NCBI GenBank assembly: GCA_963739545.1
Contig: CAVUAT010000011.1
Coordinates: forward strand, 868,001-932,000
From: CAVUAT01 sp963739545
GTDB lineage: Bacteria > Actinomycetota > Thermoleophilia > Solirubrobacterales > 70-9
DNA: 64,000 bases
Direction: 5' to 3'
The notes under the pieces were generated by a model that saw nothing but the letters and a program-made list of their open reading frames with translations, did not search any database and was not told where the DNA came from. Each line of letters opens with the position of its first letter. The stretch's first letter is position 1. Positions 34,298 to 41,356 of this stretch are shown here, piece after piece. Position numbers and translations under genes: made by a program.

Positions 34298-34554
34298 CGC
34301 TCGGGGTCTCGGTCGCGCTCGGGCAGCGACCCCTCGCGGCTCCATTGCCGGAAGAGCCCGATCGAGCGCCAGATCGCGATCGCGATGAAGACCAGGGCGA
34401 GGGCGAAGCCGGCGGCGGGAGTCGTCAGCAGCGTCGCGGCCACGACGATCGCGCCTGCGGCAACGACCATCATCAGCAGGCGGAAGGCGTCAGCCTCGCT
34501 GCGCAGGGGGTTGCGCGGCGCCCGCTGGTCATTCGCCTCGTCGGGGTCAGCCAT
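34294..34554 (-). CDS. Small two-helix membrane protein, unknown
   Basis: 86 aa. A polar N-terminus is followed by two adjacent hydrophobic helices (LLMMVVAAGAIVVAATLL and GFALALVFIAIAIWRSI), then a charged tail (SREGSLPERDRDPER). Family not recognised. Codon use and amino-acid balance look natural, and the gene is convergent with the SRPBCC gene. Confidence 0.68.
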   Translation of the reverse strand: MADPDEANDQRAPRNPLRSEADAFRLLMMVVAAGAIVVAATLLTTPAAGFALALVFIAIAIWRSIGLFRQWSREGSLPERDRDPER

Positions 34555-34573
34555 TGCGGCCGAGGGTGGGAGC

Positions 34574-34638
34574 CATCAGATCGCTGTCACGAGCGCCGGG
34601 GACACTCTATGCGCCTGCTGCGCAGCCGCTCGAAGGAG
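34574..34638 (+). repeat. 65-bp dispersed intergenic sequence, copy A
   Basis: It begins CATCAGATCGC and ends CCGCTCGAAGGAG, and is similar over most of its length to 40543-40609. The outer parts match best and the centre varies. It lies 12 bp before the duplicated ctaE end. Not recognised as a known element. Confidence 0.45.
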
Positions 34639-34739
34639 ACCGACTGACAGCTAGATGATGTGGACGGCGGTGAAGACGATGATCCACATGATCGCACGCA
34701 CGCCTACGGGACCTGATCAACAGCAGTCGATGGACCCGA

Positions 34740-35072
34740 TCAAGCAGCTACTCGACGGCCGCGTACCGAAACGGTGCGCTTGGGGTCGCTCCCGATGACT
34801 GGGGCGGAGGTCTCGCCTCTCGAAGCTTGCTCGAACTCGTAGGCCGAGGACCACTCGGCTCTGGTTGCGTCGAAGGCCGCTTCCCAAGTTTCCCGCTCCT
34901 TCGAGTCTGCGTCCCTGAGAGCCGCTGAGAGCGCCTGGGACCAGGCCGAAGGGAATTCCTCACCGCGATCTCGACAGGCTGCGAGACAGGCTCGAAGCTT
35001 CTCCGTTGGGCTGTTGTCGTTTACGAACAATGGTCGCTTTCGATGGATGGACGGGCGCAGCGGTCGCATCAT
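34740..35072 (-). CDS. Hypothetical protein inside the ctaE-flanking insert
   Basis: Up to 110 aa. The central part (KLRACLAACRDRGEEFPSAW...AALRDADSKERETWEAAFDATRAEW) looks like a genuine helical soluble protein. The first 20 residues overlap a 22-bp tandem repeat and may not be translated. No family recognised. It is the only sizeable frame in the insert, and its base composition is less GC-rich than neighbouring genes, which suggests foreign origin. The start codon is uncertain. Confidence 0.45.
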   Translation of the reverse strand: MMRPLRPSIHRKRPLFVNDNSPTEKLRACLAACRDRGEEFPSAWSQALSAALRDADSKERETWEAAFDATRAEWSSAYEFEQASRGETSAPVIGSDPKRTVSVRGRRVAA

Positions 35073-35112
35073 TCTTGACCCCGATCCCCGTCATTCTTGA
35101 CTCCGATCCCCG
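35069..35112 (+). repeat. 22-bp tandem repeat, two units
   Basis: Units 35069-35090 and 35091-35112 differ at one base. Each contains TTCTTGACYCCGATCCCCG. They lie inside the insert next to ctaE and may be a mobile-element end. Confidence 0.75.
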
Positions 35113-35199
35113 TTTTCAAACACCGCGCCACGCCGGTGTTAACAGAGGAGCAACAGGGGCCAGGGAGATGACCAGATCGCCGGCGCACGGTGAGGCCGA

Positions 35200-35221
35200 A
35201 ACCCCCCGACTAGCAGGGGTT
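35200..35221 (-). terminator. Hairpin after ctaE
   Basis: On the minus strand AACCCC, a 10-nt loop and GGGGTT directly follow the ctaE stop codon, then TTCGG. It is a plausible terminator of the cta operon. Confidence 0.5.
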
Positions 35222-35869
35222 CTAGATGATGTAGACGGCGGTGAAGACGATGATCCACATGACGTCGACGAAGTGCCAGTAGATGCCCGGTATCTCGACG
35301 CCGAGGTGGTCGTCGGCCTTCGGGCCGAAGTGGCCCCTGAAGGCCCGCGTCGTGGCGACCCCGAGCAGGCAGAGGCCGACGAAGACGTGGGCGCCGTGCA
35401 GGCCCGTGAGGCCGTAGAAGATCGAGCCGAAGGCGTCGTCGCGGGCGCTGAAGCCGATGTGGACGTACTCGTTGATCTGGATGAAGAGGAAGGTCATGCC
35501 GAGCAGCAGGGTCGTGACGAGGCCCATCTGCATGCCGCGGCGGTTGCCGGCGCGAATCGACTCGAGCGCCCAGTGCATCGTGAAGCTCGACGAGACGAGG
35601 ATCGCGGTGTTCACGCCGGCGACGGCGACCGGGAGCTCGAACGGCTCCGGCGGCCACGGGCCCTCGTTGGCGACGACCCGGAGGAAGAAGTAGGAGGCGA
35701 AGAAGGCGCCGAACAGCATGATCTCGGAGACGATGAAAAGCAGGATCCCGAGCGTCTGGCGGTCGATGCGCGAGCTCTGATTGGCCTCGGGCGGGCCGTG
35801 GTGATGCGCTTCGTGACCGTGGTCGTCCGCGGGCCGGCCGTCGCCGAGGCGTACTGAGGCGCTCTCCAT
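35222..35869 (-). CDS. ctaE: Cytochrome c oxidase subunit III
   Basis: 215 aa, with a His-rich hydrophilic N-terminus and five transmembrane helices, the short form usual in actinobacteria. LGILLFIVSEIMLFGAFFASYFFLR holds the conserved SExMxF motif, NTAILVSSSFTMHWA and TGLHGAHVFVGL are family signatures, and it ends YWHFVDVMWIIVF. It stabilises the subunit I proton pathway. Its ATG overlaps the stop of the USP-like gene (TGATG). The 3' end is duplicated 571 bp away. Confidence 0.94.
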   Translation of the reverse strand: MESASVRLGDGRPADDHGHEAHHHGPPEANQSSRIDRQTLGILLFIVSEIMLFGAFFASYFFLRVVANEGPWPPEPFELPVAVAGVNTAILVSSSFTMHWALESIRAGNRRGMQMGLVTTLLLGMTFLFIQINEYVHIGFSARDDAFGSIFYGLTGLHGAHVFVGLCLLGVATTRAFRGHFGPKADDHLGVEIPGIYWHFVDVMWIIVFTAVYII

Positions 35870-37053
35870 CAGGACCCTCCTCCGGGCGCGGCTCCGACGG
35901 GCTGGGGTGTGGACGCGCTGGTGCCATCGCCTGTCTCGACGTGCTCGACGGGCACGTCCGTGCTCGCCTTGACGCGGTCGATCAGGCCCTCGGAGAGCCA
36001 GGCGGAGTCCGTGCCCTTGAGAGTCGAGATCAGGATCTCGTCGAGGCGGTAGTGCTCGATCGCGTTCTGGATCGCGTGGTAGGGATCGGGGCTCATCGGC
36101 TGGCCCGTCGCGTCCACGTCATCGCGGTAGAGCTCGGCGAGCGTGGCCGCCAGGTTGCGGCAGATCTCCTCGCGGCTGACGTCGCCAGAGCGCGGGCTGA
36201 TGAAGGTGTAGCGGTGGGGCTTGTCCTCGGCACCCCGCTTCAGCTCGGCGAGCAGGTCGGGGCTGTTGACCGTCCTGGTTGCGACGACGAGCGTGTGGAC
36301 GACGTCCCAGCGCACCGCGTCGTCGTCGACGCGGACGGGGATGTGCTCCACCCGCGCGTCGAGGTTGGCCTTGGCCCACTCGACCAGGTCCTTGCGGGTG
36401 AGGCCGAAGCGCGTCTGGTAAAGCGCAGAAAGCAGGACGTAGTCGGGCTTGGTCGCGCGGAACGCGTCGTCGAGGGCGAGAGCCGGATCGCGGTCCATGA
36501 CGGCGCCCTCGGCCTCGATCCCGAACTCGGCAAGGATCGAGATCGTGACGTCGATGCGGCTCTGGGCCGCGTCGCGAAGCTCGTCCGCGTCGACGATCTG
36601 GCCGACGATCGGCTGGTTCTGCGGCGCAACCACCGCGAAGTACTCTGCTCCGCCCTCCTGCAGCTCGCGGCAGGCCTGCAGCAGCTTGCGGCCGCCCGCG
36701 ACCTCGTTGAGGAAGATCATCACGCGCTCGACGCCCTCTCGCGAGGGGCGCGGGTCGGGGTCGCCCTGGCCGCTCGGCTCGGGAGGGGCGACGACCTCGG
36801 ATGCATGCTCGGATGGCGTGCCGATGTCGGACGGGGAGTCCTCGACCAACTCCTCCTCGAGGTCGCTGGCGGTCGCCGCGGAGTCACTCTCGGCGCGGTC
36901 GGTCTTGCCCTCGGCGCTCTGCTCCTTGCTGGCGCCTGCGCCCCCTTCGGGCGCCGGGGCGGGGGCCTTCTCCTCGACGACCTGCTCCTCGCTCGGGTCC
37001 TCGCCGGGCTTCATGCCCTCGTCGTCTGGACGGTGCTCGTCCGGCTGGCTCAT
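35869..37053 (-). CDS. Acidic USP-like tandem-domain protein inside the cta operon
   Basis: 394 aa. The first 105 residues are acidic and disordered (Glu/Asp/Pro/Ala). Two alpha/beta units follow, about 108-235 (RVMIFLNEVAGGRKLLQACREL...AVMDRDPALALDDAFRATKPDYVLLSA) and 265-375 (YTFISPRSGDVSREEICRNLAATLAELYRDD...YRLDEILISTLKGT). These look like universal-stress-protein-type Rossmann folds, without the clear GxxGxxxxG ATP loop. It lies 52 bp after ctaD and overlaps ctaE. Position suggests assembly or regulation of the oxidase, but no function is known to me. Confidence 0.75.
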   Translation of the reverse strand: MSQPDEHRPDDEGMKPGEDPSEEQVVEEKAPAPAPEGGAGASKEQSAEGKTDRAESDSAATASDLEEELVEDSPSDIGTPSEHASEVVAPPEPSGQGDPDPRPSREGVERVMIFLNEVAGGRKLLQACRELQEGGAEYFAVVAPQNQPIVGQIVDADELRDAAQSRIDVTISILAEFGIEAEGAVMDRDPALALDDAFRATKPDYVLLSALYQTRFGLTRKDLVEWAKANLDARVEHIPVRVDDDAVRWDVVHTLVVATRTVNSPDLLAELKRGAEDKPHRYTFISPRSGDVSREEICRNLAATLAELYRDDVDATGQPMSPDPYHAIQNAIEHYRLDEILISTLKGTDSAWLSEGLIDRVKASTDVPVEHVETGDGTSASTPQPVGAAPGGGS

Positions 37054-37090
37054 CGAGTCACCTCGCAGCAGGCCAAACGTGGTCGGATGA

Positions 37091-37108
37091 GGGCCCGGTA
37101 GGGCCTCA
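37091..37108 (-). repeat. Stop-codon-linked motif, copy 1 (ctaD)
   Basis: Minus-strand TGAGGCCCTACCGGGCCC begins with the ctaD stop codon. Near-identical sequence begins at the stops of rplM (58930) and nnrD (51125). Confidence 0.55.
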
Positions 37109-39013
37109 CGTCGGAGCCCCGACTTCAGAGCGCTCGGGGTTCTTCACTTCCGCCTTCTCGCCGGCCATGATCGCGTGGCGGGCGCCGGGCACGCCGAACT
37201 CGTAGGGCCCGCCGACCACGCGCGGGATCTCGTCGAAGTTGAAGATCGGAGGCGGCGAGCTGACCTGCCACTCGATCGTCTTCGCGCGCCACGGATTGGG
37301 ACCGGCCTTCGGGCCGTATCGCCAGCTGACGATCATGTTGTAGAGGAAGACGAGCTGGGCGGCCCCGAGCAGGAACGACGCGACGGTGATCATCAGGTTC
37401 CACTCGCCGAACTCGGCGGCGTAGTCGGCGACGCGGCGCGGCATCCCCTCCATCCCGATCCAGTGCATCGGCACGAAGGTGCCGAGCATGCCGGCGAGGG
37501 TGAGCCAGAAGTGGACCCGGCCGAGCTTCTCGTCGTACATGCGCCCCGTGATCTTCGGGAACCAGTGGTAGATCCCGGCGAAGATCGTGAACACCGAGCC
37601 ACCGAACAGCACGAAGTGGATGTGGGCGACGACGAAGTAGGTGTCGGAGACGTGGATGTCGATCGGGATCATCCCGAGCATCACGCCCGAGATCCCGCCG
37701 ATCGTGAAAGTGACGATGAACCCGATCGCGAACAGCATCGAGGTCGATTTCAGATGCAGCACGGAGTTGAACATCGTGCCTATCCAGCTGAAGATCTTGA
37801 TGCCGGTCGGGACCGCAATCAGAAGGGTCGTGATCATCATCGGCACCCGCAGCCACTCGAACATCCCGGCGACGAACATGTGGTGCGCCCAGACGGAGTA
37901 GCTGAGGACGACGATCCCGATCAGCGCCAGGGCCATCAGCCTGTAGCCGAAGATCGGCTTTCGGGCGTGCGTCGAGATGACCTCGCTGATGATCCCGAAG
38001 CCCGGCAGCATCATGATGTAGACGGCCGGGTGGGAGTAGAACCAGAAGATGTGCTGGTAGCTGACGACGTCGCCGCCGAAGGCCGCCTGGAAGAAGTTCG
38101 TGCTCAGCGCGCGGTCGAACAGGACCATGAACTGCACGCCGGCGATGAACGGGGTCGCGGCCACGACCAGCAGCGAGGTCGAGAGGTTCGCCCATACGAG
38201 CAGCGGCATGCGCCAGAACGTCATTCCGGGCGCACGCATGGTGATGATCGTGACCAGGAAGTTGAGCGCCGTGGCGATCGACGAGGCCCCGGCGAACTGC
38301 ACGCCGAGGTTGAAGAACGATTGGCCCAGTGGGGCTCCGGTGGATAAGGGCGCGTAGCCCGTCCAGCCCGCGTCGAATGCGCCGCCGGGGACCAGGAAGC
38401 TGCCCATGAAGAGGACGCCGGCGATCGGCAGCAGCCAGAAGCTGAGCGCGTTCAGGCGCGGGAACGCCATGTCCGGCGCCCCGATCATCAGCGGCAGCAC
38501 GTAGTTGGCGATCCCGGCGAACATCGGGATCACGAAGACGAAGATCATCAACGCGGCGTGCGTCGAGAAGAGGCCGTTGTAGGTCTGCGGGTCGACGATC
38601 TGCGTGCCCGGCTGCGCGAGCTCGGCGCGGATCAGCATCGCGATCGCACCGCCTACGAAGAAGAAGAAGAACGTGGTGACGATGTACTGGATCCCGATCA
38701 CCTTGTGATCGGTGTTGACCTTGAAGTAGTCCTTCCAGCTCGTGGCCCCGTGGTCGGCGTGGTCGTCGGGGACCGTCGGAGCGCCCTTGGCCCAGCGCAG
38801 CCAGTAGTCGAAGCTGCCCATGCCGTAGAGGAAGCCGAGCGGAGCGGTGATCGCCGGCACGATGATGTGCGGGTAGCCGGTCTGCTCGGTCTGCCAGATC
38901 TCTAGGCCCGAGATCGCGCGCAGCGCGACGACGAGGCCGAAGCCGAATGCGGCGCCGACGGTGCCGGCGAACAGGCCTCGCCACCAGCCTGGCCCGCGGA
39001 CTGCGGCGATCAT
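37106..39013 (-). CDS. ctaD: Cytochrome c oxidase subunit I (canonical)
   Basis: 635 aa. After an N-terminal extension of about 95 residues with two extra hydrophobic helices, the standard 12-helix core begins at WKDYFKVNTDHKVIG. All ligands are present: heme a His (STHAALMIF), CuB His and cross-link Tyr (YSHPAVYIM), the HH pair (VWAHHMFVAGM), and heme a3/heme a His (VVAHIHFVLFGG). PRRVADYAAEF is the heme-propionate region. It reduces O2 to water with proton pumping in the cytoplasmic membrane. This is the functional counterpart of the ligand-free protein at 26421. Confidence 0.96.
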   Translation of the reverse strand: MIAAVRGPGWWRGLFAGTVGAAFGFGLVVALRAISGLEIWQTEQTGYPHIIVPAITAPLGFLYGMGSFDYWLRWAKGAPTVPDDHADHGATSWKDYFKVNTDHKVIGIQYIVTTFFFFFVGGAIAMLIRAELAQPGTQIVDPQTYNGLFSTHAALMIFVFVIPMFAGIANYVLPLMIGAPDMAFPRLNALSFWLLPIAGVLFMGSFLVPGGAFDAGWTGYAPLSTGAPLGQSFFNLGVQFAGASSIATALNFLVTIITMRAPGMTFWRMPLLVWANLSTSLLVVAATPFIAGVQFMVLFDRALSTNFFQAAFGGDVVSYQHIFWFYSHPAVYIMMLPGFGIISEVISTHARKPIFGYRLMALALIGIVVLSYSVWAHHMFVAGMFEWLRVPMMITTLLIAVPTGIKIFSWIGTMFNSVLHLKSTSMLFAIGFIVTFTIGGISGVMLGMIPIDIHVSDTYFVVAHIHFVLFGGSVFTIFAGIYHWFPKITGRMYDEKLGRVHFWLTLAGMLGTFVPMHWIGMEGMPRRVADYAAEFGEWNLMITVASFLLGAAQLVFLYNMIVSWRYGPKAGPNPWRAKTIEWQVSSPPPIFNFDEIPRVVGGPYEFGVPGARHAIMAGEKAEVKNPERSEVGAPT

Positions 39014-39071
39014 GCGTTTCCTCCTGCCATCGCGGTCAGTATTTCAGGCGTCGACACCCGGCTCATCGACC

Positions 39072-39848
39072 TCATGACGGAGGTGACCCCGTGGGTTCGC
39101 CGCCAGTGGCGTCGTCGTCCTCGGGCGGGGTGTCGGGCTGCTTCGCGAGCCAGGCGTCGAACTCGGCCTCGGACTCGACCACGACCTGGACGCGCATCGT
39201 GGAATGACCCAGACCGCAGAGCTCGGTGCAGATGAGCGTGAAGGTGCCTTCGCGGTCGGGCTCGACCACAACGTCGTCGTCGATCGAGGCGCCCGGTGCG
39301 CCGGGGACGAGGTCGCGCTTGATGCGCCACTCGGGGACCCAGAACGAGTGAAGGACGTCGAGGGCGCGAAGCGACAGCTCGAGCTGGCGGTCGACCGGGA
39401 CGTGGAACTCGCGCGTGGTCTTGCCGGCCTCGGGGTACTCGAACTCCCACGCGAACTGCTGCCCGGTCACCGTCAGCGGCATGCGGTCGGGCTCCTTGGC
39501 CTCGATGTCGTCGAGCACGATCCAGGAGATCGCGCCTAGGAAGGCGACGATCAGCGTCGGCAGCGCGGTCCATGCGATCTCGAGGCGCGTGTTGCCGTGG
39601 ATCGGCTCGCCGTCGGACTCGTCGCCCGGCTTCGCGCGCCAGCGCCAGATCGCGTAGCCCAGCAGGACCATCACGACCGAGAAGACGAACGCGGACAGCA
39701 CGATCGCCACGTCGAGCAGACGGTCGATGTCGTCGGCCGCGGTCGATCCCTGAACGCCATTCCAGTCGGGGATCAACATGATCACCGAGGTGATGACGGT
39801 GAGGACGAGCATCACGGCCAAGAGCTTTAGAACAGGTACGTCCCGCAT
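39072..39848 (-). CDS. ctaC: Cytochrome c oxidase subunit II with intact CuA site
   Basis: 258 aa from the ATG at 39848, 8 nt after TAGAAT. There are two transmembrane helices and a cupredoxin domain. The aromatic QQFAWEFEYP, first ligand His in LDVLHSFWVPEW, and CTELCGLGHSTM carry the full CuA ligand set. It accepts electrons from cytochrome c (candidate: the diheme protein at 33049) and passes them to subunit I. Sequence upstream of 39848 is in frame but overlaps the divergent promoter. It is followed by ctaD, a USP-like gene and ctaE. Confidence 0.95.
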   Translation of the reverse strand: MRDVPVLKLLAVMLVLTVITSVIMLIPDWNGVQGSTAADDIDRLLDVAIVLSAFVFSVVMVLLGYAIWRWRAKPGDESDGEPIHGNTRLEIAWTALPTLIVAFLGAISWIVLDDIEAKEPDRMPLTVTGQQFAWEFEYPEAGKTTREFHVPVDRQLELSLRALDVLHSFWVPEWRIKRDLVPGAPGASIDDDVVVEPDREGTFTLICTELCGLGHSTMRVQVVVESEAEFDAWLAKQPDTPPEDDDATGGEPTGSPPS

Positions 39849-39856
39849 CGGGCGGC

Positions 39857-39862
39857 ATTCTA
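39857..39862 (-). promoter_or_regulatory. -10 box TAGAAT of the cta operon
   Basis: Minus-strand TAGAAT, then 8 nt, then the ctaC ATG. Confidence 0.6.
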
Positions 39863-39909
39863 TTGATGGCGGCACTCGGGCAGAACGTCGACGCCCCCGC
39901 CGCATCGGA

Positions 39910-39915
39910 TATCGT
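39910..39915 (+). promoter_or_regulatory. -10 box TATCGT, leaderless-type
   Basis: TATCGT, then GCTCGCC and the GTG at 39923 (7 nt). It favours that start over the ATG at 39866. Confidence 0.5.
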
Positions 39916-39922
39916 GCTCGCC

Positions 39923-40201
39923 GTGCCCAGCGACCGTCAGACATACCGCCTCAGGGCTCCGGCATCGGGGCGAGAGGCCATCGCCGAGGCCAGCGGGGAC
40001 GGCGTCTACGTCGACCGCGAGTCCGGCGAGGAGATGGAGGTGGTGGCCGCGACGCTGCCCCTGGCCTCCTCCGAGTCCTCGCTGCTGCGCACCCCCGAGA
40101 ACCTCAGGATCTGCCGGCGCTGCGACCAGCTGATCGGCCTCGACGTGAGCGACTGCCCGTACTGCGGCCTGCGACAGCCGGCGCTGGACGGGGATTCGTG
40201 A
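39923..40201 (+). CDS. Small zinc-ribbon-like protein
   Basis: 92 aa from the GTG at 39923 (111 aa if the ATG at 39866 is used). The C-terminal CRRCDQLIGLDVSDCPYCG has two CxxC knuckles, as in zinc ribbons. The N-terminal part has no recognisable family. The start is chosen by its 7-nt distance from TATCGT. The stop overlaps the GTG of the lipoprotein gene (GTGA), so the two are coupled. Function unknown. Confidence 0.65.
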   Translation: MPSDRQTYRLRAPASGREAIAEASGDGVYVDRESGEEMEVVAATLPLASSESSLLRTPENLRICRRCDQLIGLDVSDCPYCGLRQPALDGDS

Positions 40202-40539
40202 CGCTGGGCCCCCGGCGCACAACCGTCATCCTCGCAACCGCCGCTGTGGCCTTCGGCGGGTTCGGCATCGCGGCCTGCGCCGACGACGAGAGCCCATCCG
40301 ACGACGTCACGGTGCCGACGATCGAGGCCCCGACCGACGCGGCCGAGAGCACGCCCGCGACGACGACCGCCCCTGACTCCGGTGGCGTCAGCCCCGGGGG
40401 CGGATCCGGCAGCGGCGGCACCGGCGCACCCGATCCCTCCCAGGAGGACTCGGCCACGAACGACCGCCCGCCCGAGCCGGGCAGCCCCGAGGAGGCTTTC
40501 GAGAAGGCTTGCGAGGCGAACCCGGCCGCGTGCGGCTAG
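40198..40539 (+). CDS. Small lipoprotein with disordered Thr/Pro/Gly-rich body
   Basis: 113 aa from the GTG at 40198. A hydrophobic signal (TTVILATAAVAFGGFG) ends in lipobox IAAC. The rest is low-complexity Asp/Thr/Pro/Gly (TTTAPDSGGVSPGGGSGSGG) with two late cysteines (KACEANPAACG). No enzymatic domain. Translationally coupled to the zinc-ribbon gene. It may be a surface-exposed spacer protein; function unknown. Confidence 0.7.
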   Translation: MTLGPRRTTVILATAAVAFGGFGIAACADDESPSDDVTVPTIEAPTDAAESTPATTTAPDSGGVSPGGGSGSGGTGAPDPSQEDSATNDRPPEPGSPEEAFEKACEANPAACG

Positions 40540-40542
40540 CTA

Positions 40543-40609
40543 CATCAGATCGCGGCCACGAGCGGCGGCCAGAACAATTCGCGGCGGCTTCGCCGCCGCT
40601 CCAAAGGAG
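40543..40609 (+). repeat. 65-bp dispersed intergenic sequence, copy B
   Basis: Similar to 34574-34638: it starts CATCAGATCGC, has ACGAGCG in register and ends CCGCTCCAAAGGAG. It contains a perfect hairpin. It fills the gap between the lipoprotein gene and the convergent secreted-protein gene. Confidence 0.45.
40581..40599. terminator. Perfect GC hairpin between convergent genes
   Basis: GCGGCGG-CTTCG-CCGCCGC: 7-bp stem with a UUCG-type loop. No U-tract, so rho-independent termination is only possible. Confidence 0.45.
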
Positions 40610-40678
40610 TGCCGCCTGGTGGCCGCTAGGCGAAGCCGTCGAACCACGAGCTAGCTTGAGCCCGCGGGGGTATCAGCC

Positions 40679-41356
40679 CTAGAGGCCGTCCGCCACGAAC
40701 GTGGCGGTATAAAGCAGGCGGGCGCTGTTGTAGGTGCAGCCGTAAGGCTGCTGCTTGCCCTTCTTGACCTGAGGAGCGCCGGCGTCGACGTTGGCGCGGC
40801 CCTCGTCGTCGGTGCAGCCTCCGCGCTTGCGGGTCGCGCGGCGGCTCGCCATCCAACGGGTCGAGCTGCTCTGGCCGACCGCGAACGCGGGTGCCCACGT
40901 CGGGATCGTCAGCGCTACGACCTGGTCGGCCTTGACGGCCAGCGGGGTCGTGAGGTTGAAGGTCGAGATCCGGCCGAGGATCTTGCCGAGCGGCTGTGCC
41001 GGGCTCTGGCGAAGCAGCTTGTATCGCGTCGGGTTGGAGGTCCCGGCCACCGGCTTCAGGATCGAGAGGCGGGCCTGCGGCGGGCCGAACTCCTTGTTGA
41101 AGGCCTTCACGTCGGCCTTCTTCGGCTTGCCGAGCTTGATCGACCAGGAGACGATCTGGCCGTCGGCCGGCGCGACGAAGGGGTTGTTGGTCTTGCCGAT
41201 CGAGGTCTGGAACCCGGTCACTCGGGCCTCGACGAGGCAGTTCGTCGGGCAGCTCGCGTCGGCCGGCGCGGCGGCGCCGAGGACGACGGCCTGCGCGCTC
41301 GCGGCGGCGGGGGTCAGCACTAGGACGGTGGCGGCTATCAGCAGTGCTCTCTTCAT
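40679..41356 (-). CDS. Secreted protein, paralogue of the upstream gene
   Basis: 225 aa. The signal peptide (LLIAATVLVLTPAAASAQA) has an AxA cleavage site. The mature part begins VVLGAAAPADASCPTNC, and this, VTGFQTSIG, ALTIPTWAPAFAVGQ and PYGCTYNSARLLYTATF are shared with the adjacent paralogue. Two Cys pairs probably form disulfides. It is predicted to be a beta-rich extracellular protein of unknown function. Its ATG overlaps the stop of the upstream paralogue (ATGA). Confidence 0.75.
   Translation of the reverse strand: MKRALLIAATVLVLTPAAASAQAVVLGAAAPADASCPTNCLVEARVTGFQTSIGKTNNPFVAPADGQIVSWSIKLGKPKKADVKAFNKEFGPPQARLSILKPVAGTSNPTRYKLLRQSPAQPLGKILGRISTFNLTTPLAVKADQVVALTIPTWAPAFAVGQSSSTRWMASRRATRKRGGCTDDEGRANVDAGAPQVKKGKQQPYGCTYNSARLLYTATFVADGL

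Larger units (their letters stand above)
34651..35262. mobile_element. 530-bp insert flanked by 41-bp direct repeats at the 3' end of ctaE
   Basis: 34651-34691 and 35222-35262 are direct repeats of 41 bp with one mismatch. The right copy is the last codons plus TAG stop of ctaE, and the left copy is the displaced duplicate. The enclosed 34692-35221 has a small reading frame, a 22-bp tandem repeat and a terminator, with lower GC than its surroundings. This is the footprint expected when an integrase or similar process inserts at a gene 3' end and restores it. No integrase or transposase gene is present, so it is a relic, a miniature element, or a slipped duplication. Confidence 0.6.

Noticed and set aside
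34651..34691. Duplicated ctaE end as a second ctaE gene or pseudogene.
   Set aside because: Only 41 bp are duplicated, so it is a repeat boundary rather than a gene copy.
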